Part shown: in pieces, positions 7,620 through 15,987 of the stretch
How the letters are laid out: the number at the start of each line of letters is the position of its first letter
How positions within the stretch are numbered: the stretch's first letter is position 1
Assembly (NCBI GenBank): GCA_022601395.1
Contig: JAJACS010000016.1
Span: forward strand, 1-39,428
Length of the DNA: 39,428 bases
Direction of reading: 5' to 3'
From: Chlamydiia bacterium
GTDB taxonomy: Bacteria > Chlamydiota > Chlamydiia > Chlamydiales > GCA-2402025
Notes under the pieces: generated by a model
Database searches by the model: none
Seen by the model: the letters and a program-made list of their open reading frames with translations, nothing else
Told to the model about the DNA's origin: nothing
Position numbers and translations under genes: made by a program

Positions 7620-8124
7620 TTTCCACTAGTTGTTTAATTTGATCTCTTAGTTCTGCAGCTTGTTCATAGTTTTCTCTTTGAAGAGCATCGTTCAATGCTT
7701 CATTGAGGTCTGTGACTTGTGTAGAGATGTTGCTATTTAAATGTTCATTAGGACTTTTGCCAAGATGGAGATGGATATGTTCATTATTATTCAGAACGTT
7801 CTGCATCTTATCAGGTATAAGACCTTCTGTTTTAAGCTTCTCTGTAATGAGGTCTGAGAATATGTTGTAACATTCAGGGCAGCCAAGGGTGCCATCTAGA
7901 CTAAAAGTTTCATAGGAGGTGGAGCATTTCTCGCAGCAAAGACCATTTCCTTTTTCTGAAAGGGAAGCGATGTGATTGGAAGAATCTTCGCCGTGTAGCT
8001 TTTTCTTCAAGAAAGGACATTCTTCACACATTTCGGAGCAGTTCATAACTCCTCTTTCGATTTCCTTATAGATAGTAGTGATCGGTTTTTTGCAGTGTGT
8101 GCACTCAAGAGGTCTATCTGTCAT
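7600..8124 (-). CDS. mcsA: McsA-like zinc-finger protein with UVR domain
   Basis: 174 residues. Four Cys pairs (CTHC, CEEC, CEKC, CPEC) within the first 85 residues form the expected treble zinc-binding region. A C-terminal UVR motif (ALNDALQRENYEQAAELRDQI) near 142-163 is the segment that docks on ClpC in related proteins. In Firmicutes McsA activates McsB. The pair is conserved next to the frr block in Chlamydia as I recall it, which supports the call. Start at ATG 8124; the 230-base intergenic region to the plus-strand gene at 8355 holds two inverted repeats. Confidence 0.88.
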   Translation of the reverse strand: MTDRPLECTHCKKPITTIYKEIERGVMNCSEMCEECPFLKKKLHGEDSSNHIASLSEKGNGLCCEKCSTSYETFSLDGTLGCPECYNIFSDLITEKLKTEGLIPDKMQNVLNNNEHIHLHLGKSPNEHLNSNISTQVTDLNEALNDALQRENYEQAAELRDQIKQLVENADEGC

Positions 8125-8212
8125 ATGCTTAATCTCTTATATAATTATTACGTATCGCTACTATTTGTTCTAAATTTTGATTCTAGTTAATTTGCAAAAT
8201 TAAATAAAAGTT

Positions 8213-8234
8213 ATTATTAACAAACGTTAATAAT
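8213..8234. repeat. Perfect 9-bp inverted repeat in a divergent promoter region
   Basis: ATTATTAAC (8213-8221) and GTTAATAAT (8226-8234), separated by four bases. It lies between mcsA (minus) and the exported-protein gene (plus), about 90 bases from the former and 120 from the latter. It could be an operator; there is no T-run to make it a terminator. Confidence 0.5.
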
Positions 8235-8275
8235 GTGCGACTTGAGAGTTGTTAGTTAAAAAATAGTTTGATTAC

Positions 8276-8301
8276 ATTACTAGAGGTGATAATCTAGTAA
8301 T
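8276..8301. repeat. Second perfect 9-bp inverted repeat in the same intergenic region
   Basis: ATTACTAGA (8276-8284) and TCTAGTAAT (8293-8301) with an 8-base spacer, 54-79 bases before the ATG at 8355. It could be an operator or a leader stem. It differs in sequence from the repeat at 8213-8234. Confidence 0.5.
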
Positions 8302-8354
8302 AGGGGAAGGCGTGCTTTGTCTTTTTCCGTAAAGCTTTATGGAGGAAATAAGAT

Positions 8355-9353
8355 ATGGAAAATAAGCGACTTATAGGAGCTTTTGTTGCGGCGGCCATTG
8401 GACTCGCTCCAATGCTTGCAAATGCCGATGCATCAAGCCCTTATATGCATCGTAAGCAACAGGTAGAGGACGCAAGGCGACCTCAACCATCACAGATGAC
8501 AACACAGGAAAGGCAGTTTGCGATGAAACTATCTGATCTGCATAGACAGATCTTTGTGTACCAATTTACACCAGCCCAACGTCAAGAAACTATGGCACTT
8601 GTGACGACAAATGCAAATAGAGGATGGCGTTCAACAAAAATGACACCCGAAATGGCAGTAGAGGAGGTGATTAAAAATCACAGAGGAGTTTCAACAGGTC
8701 AAGGCCAATCAGAAATGGAAGAGGAGACTGGAAAGGGATACTATAAAAGGAATAATAGGCAGCAAGGTTCTTCGCAAAGGAGCTCTTCACAAAGAAATAT
8801 GCAGCAGCAGCGAAGCTATCAGCAAAGAGGCTCAAGTTCACAACAAGGTTATGAGCAAAATGAGCAGCAAGGTAGCGGATACAACAATCAGCAGCAACAA
8901 AGGCCGCATCCAAGAAGAGGTTATAGCAATCAAGGACAGCAGCAAAATCAGCAAGATGGTCAAATCTATGGTGATACAGAAACAGATGAGAGCTGGCAGA
9001 AGCAAGACAGAAACTATCAGTCCAGACAAAAGAACTCTCAAAATCCTCGTGAGATGTACGAAGATAGTCAGAATGAAAGATCACAGCGCAACTACAATAA
9101 ACGCAACTCAAACAGCCCATACAACAGATCTAGACAGCAGCAGCAAAAACAGCAAAGTGATGGATATTCTTATAGAGAATCACCATCTTCCAACTATGAA
9201 TCAAAGTCGAAGAGTTCTGAGAAGAAAATGCAAAGAAGTCAGAAAAACAGATCAAAAGGATACTGGTATAATTCTGATTCATCTTCTAGCTCAAACAAAT
9301 CGTCTAAAAGTCGAAGGTCAGATAAGCCAACGCAACGTGGCTATTGGGACTAA
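8355..9353 (+). CDS. Exported protein with long Q/N/S/R/Y-rich disordered tail
   Basis: 332 residues, family not recognised. Residues 1-26 are a Sec signal peptide (MENKRLIGAF, Ala/Ile/Gly core, ending Ala-Asn-Ala). Residues 45-115 are a small charged helical region of ordinary composition (QERQFAMKLSDLHRQIF and following). From about residue 118 to the end the chain is almost only Gln, Ser, Asn, Arg, Lys, Tyr and Gly, with RGY, SYQQ and QQRG-like repeats and a Ser-run near 308. This is a prion-like, phase-separation type of composition. A GGAGGA ribosome site sits 8 bases before the ATG. It is flanked by inverted repeats upstream and a strong terminator downstream, so it is a single-gene unit. 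Location inferred: periplasm, outer membrane or outside. Confidence 0.8.
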   Translation: MENKRLIGAFVAAAIGLAPMLANADASSPYMHRKQQVEDARRPQPSQMTTQERQFAMKLSDLHRQIFVYQFTPAQRQETMALVTTNANRGWRSTKMTPEMAVEEVIKNHRGVSTGQGQSEMEEETGKGYYKRNNRQQGSSQRSSSQRNMQQQRSYQQRGSSSQQGYEQNEQQGSGYNNQQQQRPHPRRGYSNQGQQQNQQDGQIYGDTETDESWQKQDRNYQSRQKNSQNPREMYEDSQNERSQRNYNKRNSNSPYNRSRQQQQKQQSDGYSYRESPSSNYESKSKSSEKKMQRSQKNRSKGYWYNSDSSSSSNKSSKSRRSDKPTQRGYWD

Positions 9354-9379
9354 ATAGAGTGCTTGTACTTACTTTTTCA

Positions 9380-9412
9380 GCTCCTAAGGGAATCCCCTTA
9401 GGAGCTTTTTTT
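9380..9412 (+). terminator. Rho-independent terminator
   Basis: 11-bp perfect stem (9380-9390 with 9395-9405), 4-base loop, then T-run. It ends the 8355-9353 gene; the T-run touches the stop codon of the convergent membrane protease gene. Confidence 0.92.
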
Positions 9413-10316
9413 ATACTGCAGAAGAGAGTATGGGATAAGTGAAGAAGATGAAGTGGACTACATTAAGCATATAGTGTGCAAAAATGGCACTTTCAATAGA
9501 TTTTGTAAGCTCATAAATAAGTCCATAGGCAAAGCTTGCTGCAAAGGCTAGAGCAAGATAGGAAAAGTTAGAGATAAAAAATACGTGAGCGGATGCAAAG
9601 GCAAGAGAAACAAGAAAGATCGCAATAAAAGGACTTAGCCGGCTATCGATAGCATCTTTTATTTCGTTCTGTAAAAAACCTCTAAAAAATCCTTCCTCAG
9701 GAATGACTGTAAAGAATAGGTTTCCTATGAGCCATGCAAAGGTAAGAAGAGGGAGTTTAAAGTCGAACCGAACAACGTCAAAAAGAAGAGATCCCGCACA
9801 AAACACAGCTACAAGGCATGCAGTGAAGATGATTGTTTTAAGAAAAACTCTTTTGAAATCTTCTCTATTTTCGATAAGTTTTAAGCGAAGCCCTAGAACA
9901 AAAAGCCCAATGAATGGTTTATCAAAGTTCCAGAAATAGGTAAAAGAAGGAGCGTCTTGAGAAAGCTCTATACTATCTGCAAGGAGCCAGTTGCGGATGT
10001 CTGGATATAGGTGAAAGCTAAAAGCAAGAGATAGTAAGGCAATGATAAGGCAAACAAGCAGTCTTGCTACTGGATGTAGCTGCGTTTTTAAAACCAGATA
10101 GCCACAAAAAAGCAGAAGAATAGGAATGAAAATCTCATAGTCGAGCATCCCTGCAAAGTAGGCAAGAATGCAGGCTGAAAGAAGCAGAGGGCCCCATAGC
10201 CAGATTCTTTTATAAATCCAAAAGCTTGCTGTTGTAAGAATAAGAAAAACAAAAGCAAGGCTGTTTAAAGGGCTTGCTACAAACTGAAATAAGGAAAAAC
10301 TATGTGCTGCTATCAT
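9411..10316 (-). CDS. CPBP/CAAX-type (Abi-like) intramembrane metalloprotease
   Basis: 301 residues with about eight hydrophobic segments. The CPBP signature is complete: PEEGFFRG with Glu207, Glu208 and Arg212; FASAHVFF with His244; and HYMLN with His281 and Asn285. In the family these residues form a glutamate/histidine active site in the membrane. Substrates of bacterial members are mostly unknown, so none is assigned. Its ATG overlaps the stop codon of the upstream aldehyde dehydrogenase (ATGA, 10313-10316), implying coupled translation. Confidence 0.85.
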   Translation of the reverse strand: MIAAHSFSLFQFVASPLNSLAFVFLILTTASFWIYKRIWLWGPLLLSACILAYFAGMLDYEIFIPILLLFCGYLVLKTQLHPVARLLVCLIIALLSLAFSFHLYPDIRNWLLADSIELSQDAPSFTYFWNFDKPFIGLFVLGLRLKLIENREDFKRVFLKTIIFTACLVAVFCAGSLLFDVVRFDFKLPLLTFAWLIGNLFFTVIPEEGFFRGFLQNEIKDAIDSRLSPFIAIFLVSLAFASAHVFFISNFSYLALAFAASFAYGLIYELTKSIESAIFAHYMLNVVHFIFFTYPILSSAV

Positions 10317-11773
10317 AACTTCATCGAGATTGATTTTGTGTATAGGAACTCATAAATACCAGAGGGTCCACCTTCTCTTCCAAACCCTGAATCTTTGACT
10401 CCTCCAAAGGGGAATTCAGCAGCGGAGGGAAGGCCGTCATTGATTCCTACCATGCCAAAATCAAGGCTGTCTGCCATTTTATGAGCTGTTTTTAAGTTGC
10501 TTGTAAAAACGTAAGAAGCAAGTCCATACTCTGTACTGTTTGCAAGCTCTATAGCCTCTTCTACGGTTTTAAAAGAAAGAATAGAAACAAGAGGTCCAAA
10601 TGTTTCTTCTTTAAAGCAGAGCATGTCAGGAGTCACTTCGGTTAAAATCTCAGGTTCGTAGTGCGCTTTAGAGTTAAGATGTCTTTTTGCTCCTTGCTTG
10701 ATAGCATCTTCTATGTGAGCCTTTACTTTTTTTTCTGTCGACGGGTGAGTGTGCATAGAGAGCTGCGTTTCTTTATCAAGAGGGTTCCCCACCTTTAAAA
10801 GCTTTGCTCTTGCAACAATTTTTTCTACAAAATCTTCATAAACATCTTCTTGCACAAGGATTCTGTTTGCACATACGCATGTTTGTCCCGTGTTTCTGAA
10901 TTTAGCAACAATAAGTTCGTCTGCAGCTTTTACTTGGTTTGCGTCGGAAAAAACAATAAACGGGGCATTTCCACCAAGCTCTAGCGTCACTTTCTTTAGT
11001 GTTTCCGCGCTCTCCTTATAAAGGTATTTACCTACAGAGACGCTTCCTGTGAAAGAGACTTTTTTGATGTCTTTTGAGGGGAGTAGAACTTCGTTTATGA
11101 CGTCATGCTCTCCAATAGCTACATTGAAAGAACCGCTAGGCCACCCTGCTTTTTTTATGCAGTAGGCGAGTAAAAGTTTTGAGATAGGAGCTTCTAAACA
11201 TGGTTTATTGATGCAAGGGCAAGAAGCCGCAAGGGCACCTGATATTTTCCTTCCAGCCATGGAAAGAGGAAAGTTCCAGGGTGTCACAAAGTAGCAAGGG
11301 CCAACAGGCTCATAAGAAGTAAGCAGTTTTTTGTTTGGAGATCTTGAAGGAATAGATAATCCATAAACTCTTACAACCTCTTCTGCAAACCAATCAAAAT
11401 AGGAGGCTGCATAAAGGACTTCTCCAAGTGATTCTAGTATAGGCTTGCCCATCTCACGAGTGATCACCTCAGCAATCAGATCTTTATTCTGCCTAAGGTG
11501 ATGAGCCGTTGCAAAAAGAAGCTGCCTTTTTTCATATGGCGTTAAACTTTTTAGATCATTCGAGGCATTCTTTGCGGAGCTAAGCGCTTCTTGCACTTCG
11601 TTTCGTGTGATGTAGCTGCACTTTTTCCAAGGCTTCTTCGACACAAAACACGGATGATCTACAAGCTCTTTCGAGCTTGTAATCATTTCATTTGAGATGA
11701 AAGATCCAAACGTTTCATTTTCCAAAAAAGACTGCATATTCGTACCATTTGTGGATAGACCGTAAGCGCGCAT
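10313..11773 (-). CDS. gabD: NAD(P)-dependent aldehyde dehydrogenase, succinate-semialdehyde dehydrogenase-like
   Basis: 486 residues, full length for the family. Visible motifs: VTPWNFPL near 150 (coenzyme fold), FTGSVSVGK near 230, catalytic Glu in LELGGNAP near 255, catalytic Cys in GQTCVCANR near 288, EETFGPL near 384, and a C-terminal FPFGGVKDSGFGREGG typical of the succinate-semialdehyde subgroup. The substrate is inferred from that similarity; other short semialdehydes are possible. The N-terminus is uncertain: no clear ribosome site precedes ATG 11773, and an internal ATG 12 codons later (MQSFLEN) is an alternative. First gene of a two-gene unit with the CPBP protease. Confidence 0.85.
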   Translation of the reverse strand: MRAYGLSTNGTNMQSFLENETFGSFISNEMITSSKELVDHPCFVSKKPWKKCSYITRNEVQEALSSAKNASNDLKSLTPYEKRQLLFATAHHLRQNKDLIAEVITREMGKPILESLGEVLYAASYFDWFAEEVVRVYGLSIPSRSPNKKLLTSYEPVGPCYFVTPWNFPLSMAGRKISGALAASCPCINKPCLEAPISKLLLAYCIKKAGWPSGSFNVAIGEHDVINEVLLPSKDIKKVSFTGSVSVGKYLYKESAETLKKVTLELGGNAPFIVFSDANQVKAADELIVAKFRNTGQTCVCANRILVQEDVYEDFVEKIVARAKLLKVGNPLDKETQLSMHTHPSTEKKVKAHIEDAIKQGAKRHLNSKAHYEPEILTEVTPDMLCFKEETFGPLVSILSFKTVEEAIELANSTEYGLASYVFTSNLKTAHKMADSLDFGMVGINDGLPSAAEFPFGGVKDSGFGREGGPSGIYEFLYTKSISMKL

Positions 11774-11825
11774 AATAGGACACTTTAATTATTACTTCTA
11801 CAACTTAAGAAAGGTTCATTTAAGG

Positions 11826-12593
11826 ATGCAAAAAAACAAAAAAAATCAGCTTGAGTGGCTCGAATTTGAACTTCTTAAGGAATTTAGTGAAATCACTCAT
11901 GGAGTGTTTTTAAGAAAGGGGGGGGTAAGCTGTGCTCCTTTTACTTCTTTAAATGTTGGTGGAGCTGTAGGGGATGATCCAAAAAGTGTTTTAGAGAATC
12001 GAAAGAGAATCATGAAAGCTCTTCATCTAAAGAAGCTTGTGATAGGTTTGCAAAAGCATGAAGACAAGGTGCTTGAAGTAGATCCATACATTGTAGAAGG
12101 TTTGCAAAGCATTCTTCCTGCAAGCTCCGATGGGATATTTACAAGAAAGAGAAATCTTGGTCTTTGCGTGTTTCATGCTGATTGTCAAGCGGCACTATTT
12201 TACGATCCTAAAAAAAGAGTCATTGCAAATATTCATTCTGGCTGGAGAGGAAACAGGCAAAACATCTATGAAAAGGCGGTATTTGCTCTCAAAAAAACAT
12301 ATGACGTAGATCCGAAGGATCTCCGCGTGTGTGTTTCTCCAAGTCTTGGCCCAAAAGTTTCAGAGTTTATCAATTATAAGAGTGAATGGCCTGCTTCTTT
12401 TCATAAATATAAATTAGAAAAAGATCACTTTGATCTATGGAAAATGAGTTATGATCAGTTAAGAAAATTAGGTGTTAAAAATGATCATATAGAGATTGCA
12501 AAAATCTGTACTTATGAAAACCAGGAAGACTTTTTTTCATATCGTAGAGACGGCGGATCAGGACGCAATGCAACAGTGATTGTTTTAAATTGA
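11826..12593 (+). CDS. pgeF: Laccase-domain (YfiH/PgeF family) protein
   Basis: 255 residues, usual length. The family is called multicopper polyphenol oxidoreductase by homology; bacterial members are now known as purine nucleoside-processing enzymes and, in E. coli, as a peptidoglycan-precursor editing enzyme. Motifs: THGVFLRKGG near 23, FTSLNVGGAVGDD near 41, the metal site FHADCQAAL near 116, HSGWRGN near 137, and FFSYRRDGGSGR near the C-terminus. It is transcribed divergently from the aldehyde dehydrogenase with about 50 bases between. The rml genes follow after about 120 bases. Confidence 0.88.
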   Translation: MQKNKKNQLEWLEFELLKEFSEITHGVFLRKGGVSCAPFTSLNVGGAVGDDPKSVLENRKRIMKALHLKKLVIGLQKHEDKVLEVDPYIVEGLQSILPASSDGIFTRKRNLGLCVFHADCQAALFYDPKKRVIANIHSGWRGNRQNIYEKAVFALKKTYDVDPKDLRVCVSPSLGPKVSEFINYKSEWPASFHKYKLEKDHFDLWKMSYDQLRKLGVKNDHIEIAKICTYENQEDFFSYRRDGGSGRNATVIVLN

Positions 12594-12712
12594 CGTAGTT
12601 AAATATATTTCTCGACGTCTATACCGAAAGGATATTCTTTTACATGAATTTCTAATTGAATTATTTTCTGAAAAAAGAGTATAACAGATTGTTTTTTAAT
12701 GGAGACTTGCTT

Positions 12713-13258
12713 GTGAAAATTCAAGATTTAGATCTCGAAGGGGTCAAGTTAATTCAACCCCAGGTATTTCGCGATAGAAGAGGATTTTTCTTAGAAATTT
12801 TCAATCAATCGCGCTATGAAGATGCAGGTATCAAAGTAAATTTCCCTCAAGATAATCTCTCTTATTCCAAATACGGAACGATACGAGGGATGCATTATCA
12901 AACAGAGCCGGGACAAGCAAAGCTTGTAAAGGTTATCAAAGGCCGCATTTTTGATGTCTTTGTCGATATAAGACAAGATTCAAAAACATTTGGCAAGTGG
13001 CAAGGTATTTATCTATCAGAAGAAGACCACCAAGAGCTTTTCATCCCAACAGGGTTTGCTCACGGTTTTTGCTGTGTGAGTGACGAAACGCATGTGATGT
13101 ATAAGGTTAGCAGTCATTATGATCCTTATTCAGAAAAAGCGTTTCTTTACAATGATAAGAGTGTTGGGATCAAGTGGCCTGTTGTCAACCCAGTGCTATC
13201 AGATAGGGATTTGTCAGCACCAAGATTTTCCGAAGCATTTGACCAAGTTGCTTTATGA
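12713..13258 (+). CDS. rmlC: dTDP-4-dehydrorhamnose 3,5-epimerase
   Basis: About 182 residues, as expected for RmlC. It epimerises dTDP-4-keto-6-deoxyglucose at C3 and C5. Cupin motifs: QVFRDRRGFFLEIFN near 17-31, QDNLSYSKYGTIRGMHYQ near 48-65 (the catalytic His of the GMHYQ block), KVIKGRIFDVFVDIR near 75, and FIPTGFAHGFCC near 115. I choose the GTG at 12713, since GGAG (12701-12704) is 8 bases upstream; an upstream TTG at 12656 would add 19 residues without a ribosome site. It overlaps rmlD by 4 bp. Confidence 0.93.
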   Translation: MKIQDLDLEGVKLIQPQVFRDRRGFFLEIFNQSRYEDAGIKVNFPQDNLSYSKYGTIRGMHYQTEPGQAKLVKVIKGRIFDVFVDIRQDSKTFGKWQGIYLSEEDHQELFIPTGFAHGFCCVSDETHVMYKVSSHYDPYSEKAFLYNDKSVGIKWPVVNPVLSDRDLSAPRFSEAFDQVAL

Positions 13259-14109
13259 AAAATATTTGGATTGTGGGCAAAAATGGCCTTTTAGCAAGCG
13301 CTTTTGTGCACATTTGCCGCATGGAGAATATTTCTTATATATCGACGTCAAAAAATGAACTAGACATTACCGATTGTGCGCAAGTAGAAGAATTCCTTGA
13401 TCAAAATGAGTTTTCTCATGTGATCAATTGTGCAGCTTATACGAATGTTGAGGCTGCAGAAGAAAATAAAGAAGATGCTTATTTACTCAATGAGACGGCC
13501 GTAGCAGATTTAGCAAGAGCATGCAAAGAGCGCAAGATCAAGCTAGTACACTTTTCAACAGACTATGTGTTCAGTGGAAGAAAACTTAGACCTTATCATG
13601 AAGATGATCAGACAGCCGCTCTTAATGTGTATGGAGAGAGTAAGCTTGCTGGAGAAAGAGCGCTTTTTTCTCATCTAGATGACGCTCTTCTTATTAGAAT
13701 TTCTTGGCTTTTCGGGTCTGAAGGCAGCTCCTTTGTTAGTAAGATGAAAGAGCTCATGCTAAAAGAAAAAGAGCTGAGAGTGATTGATGATCAGATAGGA
13801 AAAGTATCTTTTGCAGGTGATGTTGCAAAAGCAACACTTAACCTTCTTGATAAGAGTGGGACTTTCCATTTTGCCAATAGAGGCATCCTTACTTGGTATG
13901 AATTTGCTCATGAGATCCTAGATCAACTAAAAAGGGACGGAGCTCCTGTTGTTTGTGAAAAGCTCTACCCGATTAAATCGAGTGAATATGAGCAGAAGGT
14001 CTCAAGGCCTCTCTTCTCTGTTTTAGATACGACTAAAATTGAAAATGTCTTAAACTGTAAGCTTTGTGGATATAAAGCAGCCCTAGAGCGCTGTTTGAAA
14101 AGCTTATAG
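13255..14109 (+). CDS. rmlD: dTDP-4-dehydrorhamnose reductase
   Basis: 284 residues, normal size. It performs the last step to dTDP-L-rhamnose. Extended SDR features: N-terminal nucleotide motif GKNGLLA, NCAAYTNVEAAEE near 58-71, STDYVFSG near 100, and YGESKLAGE near 127 (catalytic Tyr-x3-Lys). The ATG overlaps the rmlC stop (ATGA), so the two are translationally coupled; rmlB follows after 13 bases. Confidence 0.94.
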   Translation: MKNIWIVGKNGLLASAFVHICRMENISYISTSKNELDITDCAQVEEFLDQNEFSHVINCAAYTNVEAAEENKEDAYLLNETAVADLARACKERKIKLVHFSTDYVFSGRKLRPYHEDDQTAALNVYGESKLAGERALFSHLDDALLIRISWLFGSEGSSFVSKMKELMLKEKELRVIDDQIGKVSFAGDVAKATLNLLDKSGTFHFANRGILTWYEFAHEILDQLKRDGAPVVCEKLYPIKSSEYEQKVSRPLFSVLDTTKIENVLNCKLCGYKAALERCLKSL

Positions 14110-14122
14110 CCAAGGAATCATC

Positions 14123-15184
14123 ATGCTAATAGATACGAGTAGAGCCAATCTCCTTATTACAGGGGGAGCGGGTTTTATGGGCTCTTGTTTTATTCGTCAG
14201 CTCTTAAAAGACCCATTATTTACAGGTAAAGTGGTAAACCTTGATGCTCTCACTTACTCTGGGAATTTAGATAATCTCAAAGTTTTTGAAGAGGATCCAA
14301 GGTATCTGTTTGTTAAAGACAACATCTTAAATCAAAATCTTGTTGAAAAGCTTCTTTTTGAAGAGAAGATAGATGCGATTGTACATTTTGCAGCAGAGAC
14401 GCATGTCGATCGTAGCATTAGTGATGCATCTGCATTTATGCAGACAAATGTTCTAGGAACAACTTCTTTACTCGAAGCTGTAAGAAAATATCCACATGTA
14501 CACTTCCATCATATTTCAACAGACGAAGTTTATGGAGCTCTTGGAGATACTGGATCTTTTAGTGAAGATTCATCCTACTTGCCGAACTCACCGTATGCAG
14601 CATCAAAAGCGGCATCGGACCATTTTGTAAGAGCTTATGGCAAGACATATGGGATTTCAACAACGATTTCTCATGCTGGTAACAACTATGGTCCTTGTCA
14701 GTACCCAGAAAAGCTCATTCCTTTTATTGTGACGCAGCTTCTTAAAAAGGGGGCTCTGCCTCTTTATGGAAAAGGGGATAATGTTCGTGACTGGCTCTTT
14801 GTAGAAGATCATGCAAATGCAGTGCGTTTGATCTTAGAGAAAGGGCGCTCATCAGAGGTATATAACATAGCAAGTTCTCAAGAGATCACGAATCTTGGTC
14901 TCACGAAACTCATCATTAAGCTTTTTGCAAGAAAAACAAATAGCGATATTGAAGAGCTAGAATCGCTCATTACTTTTGTAGAGGATAGGCCAGGGCATGA
15001 TTTCCGCTACTCCATGAATACAAGTAAGATCGCAAATGAGGTTGGTTTCGTGCCAAAGTACGCTCTTCAAGAAGGGCTTTCTGAAACAGTTTCTTGGTAT
15101 CTTGAAAATACAAGCTGGCTAAAAAATGTTCTAAACGAGGAATATGACACGTGGGTGGAATCGCAGTATGAGGCGTGTAAATAA
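14123..15184 (+). CDS. rmlB: dTDP-glucose 4,6-dehydratase
   Basis: 353 residues, full length. It converts dTDP-glucose to dTDP-4-keto-6-deoxyglucose with bound NAD. Motifs: LITGGAGFMGSCF (NAD site), HFAAETHVDRSI near 88, STDEVYG near 130 (Thr-Asp-Glu catalytic set), and YAASKAASDHFVRAY near 152 (Tyr-x3-Lys). Later blocks are NNYGPCQYPEKLIP and RDWLFVEDH. Third gene of rmlC-rmlD-rmlB-kdsB. RmlA, which makes dTDP-glucose, is not in this window. Confidence 0.96.
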   Translation: MLIDTSRANLLITGGAGFMGSCFIRQLLKDPLFTGKVVNLDALTYSGNLDNLKVFEEDPRYLFVKDNILNQNLVEKLLFEEKIDAIVHFAAETHVDRSISDASAFMQTNVLGTTSLLEAVRKYPHVHFHHISTDEVYGALGDTGSFSEDSSYLPNSPYAASKAASDHFVRAYGKTYGISTTISHAGNNYGPCQYPEKLIPFIVTQLLKKGALPLYGKGDNVRDWLFVEDHANAVRLILEKGRSSEVYNIASSQEITNLGLTKLIIKLFARKTNSDIEELESLITFVEDRPGHDFRYSMNTSKIANEVGFVPKYALQEGLSETVSWYLENTSWLKNVLNEEYDTWVESQYEACK

Positions 15185-15186
15185 CC

Positions 15187-15936
15187 GTGTATAAGAATAA
15201 GAAGATTGCTTGCATTATTCCAGCAAGACTTGCTTCCTCAAGATTTAAAGAAAAGGTGTTAAAACACCTTGGCAGTAAACCAATTTTGCAGTGGATCTAT
15301 GAGTCTGCAAAAGAGTCAGAGCTGTTTGATTGCATTGTTTTTGCTGTAGATGCTGTGCAAACAAAAGATCTTGTCGAGTCTTTTGGAGGTACAGCTCTTA
15401 TGACAAGTGTGAGCTGTTTAACGGGGACAGATCGCCTTATCGAAGCCAAAGACAATTATCAAATCGAAGCTGATGTTTTTGTGAACTGGCAGGCAGACGA
15501 GCCTTTTATAAAAAAGCCTCTTCTTCTTGATCTCTTGCAATCTGTTGATACGGATGCGGATGTTTGGACACTTAAAAAAGAAATTCAAGATGTAACAAAG
15601 CTTGAAGACCCCTCTATTGTGAAGGTTGTCACAGGAAAAGATGACAAAGCGTTATATTTTTCGCGCCATAGTATCCCATACCCGCAGAATGAAGTAGGCC
15701 TTCCTTTTTTCAAACACCTTGGCATCTATGCTTATACATCGGATGCTTTAGACAAAATCAAAACTTTAACACCGTGCCTGCTTGAAAAAGCAGAGAGTCT
15801 TGAGCAGCTTCGCTTTTTATATCATGGGTTAAAGATGAAGGTTCACACAACAGAGCATGAGAGTTTGGGAATAGATCTCGAAGAGCACTTAGAACTTGCA
15901 AAGCAGCAAGTAGCAATTGATCCTTCTTTTACTTAA
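15187..15936 (+). CDS. kdsB: 3-deoxy-manno-octulosonate cytidylyltransferase (CMP-Kdo synthetase)
   Basis: 249 residues, normal length. It activates Kdo as CMP-Kdo for lipopolysaccharide inner core synthesis. Motifs: CIIPARLASSRFKEKVL at the N-terminus (CTP-binding loop), CLTGTDRLIEA near 78, and NWQADEPFI near 98 (metal-binding Asp). It starts at a GTG two bases after rmlB, so it belongs to the same operon. The genus-specific Kdo of chlamydial LOS makes this gene expected in the phylum. Confidence 0.94.
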   Translation: MYKNKKIACIIPARLASSRFKEKVLKHLGSKPILQWIYESAKESELFDCIVFAVDAVQTKDLVESFGGTALMTSVSCLTGTDRLIEAKDNYQIEADVFVNWQADEPFIKKPLLLDLLQSVDTDADVWTLKKEIQDVTKLEDPSIVKVVTGKDDKALYFSRHSIPYPQNEVGLPFFKHLGIYAYTSDALDKIKTLTPCLLEKAESLEQLRFLYHGLKMKVHTTEHESLGIDLEEHLELAKQQVAIDPSFT

Positions 15937-15987
15937 AGTAATTTTTCTTTAGATTAGAAATTTATTTATTTTTACTTTGGGTTAGCT

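Noticed and set aside
8851..9357. 168-codon open frame overlapping the low-complexity exported protein gene
   Set aside because: It lies in another frame of a Gln/Ser/Asn-rich repeat region, where stops are rare by composition. It has no ribosome site, and the host gene has a signal peptide and a good start.
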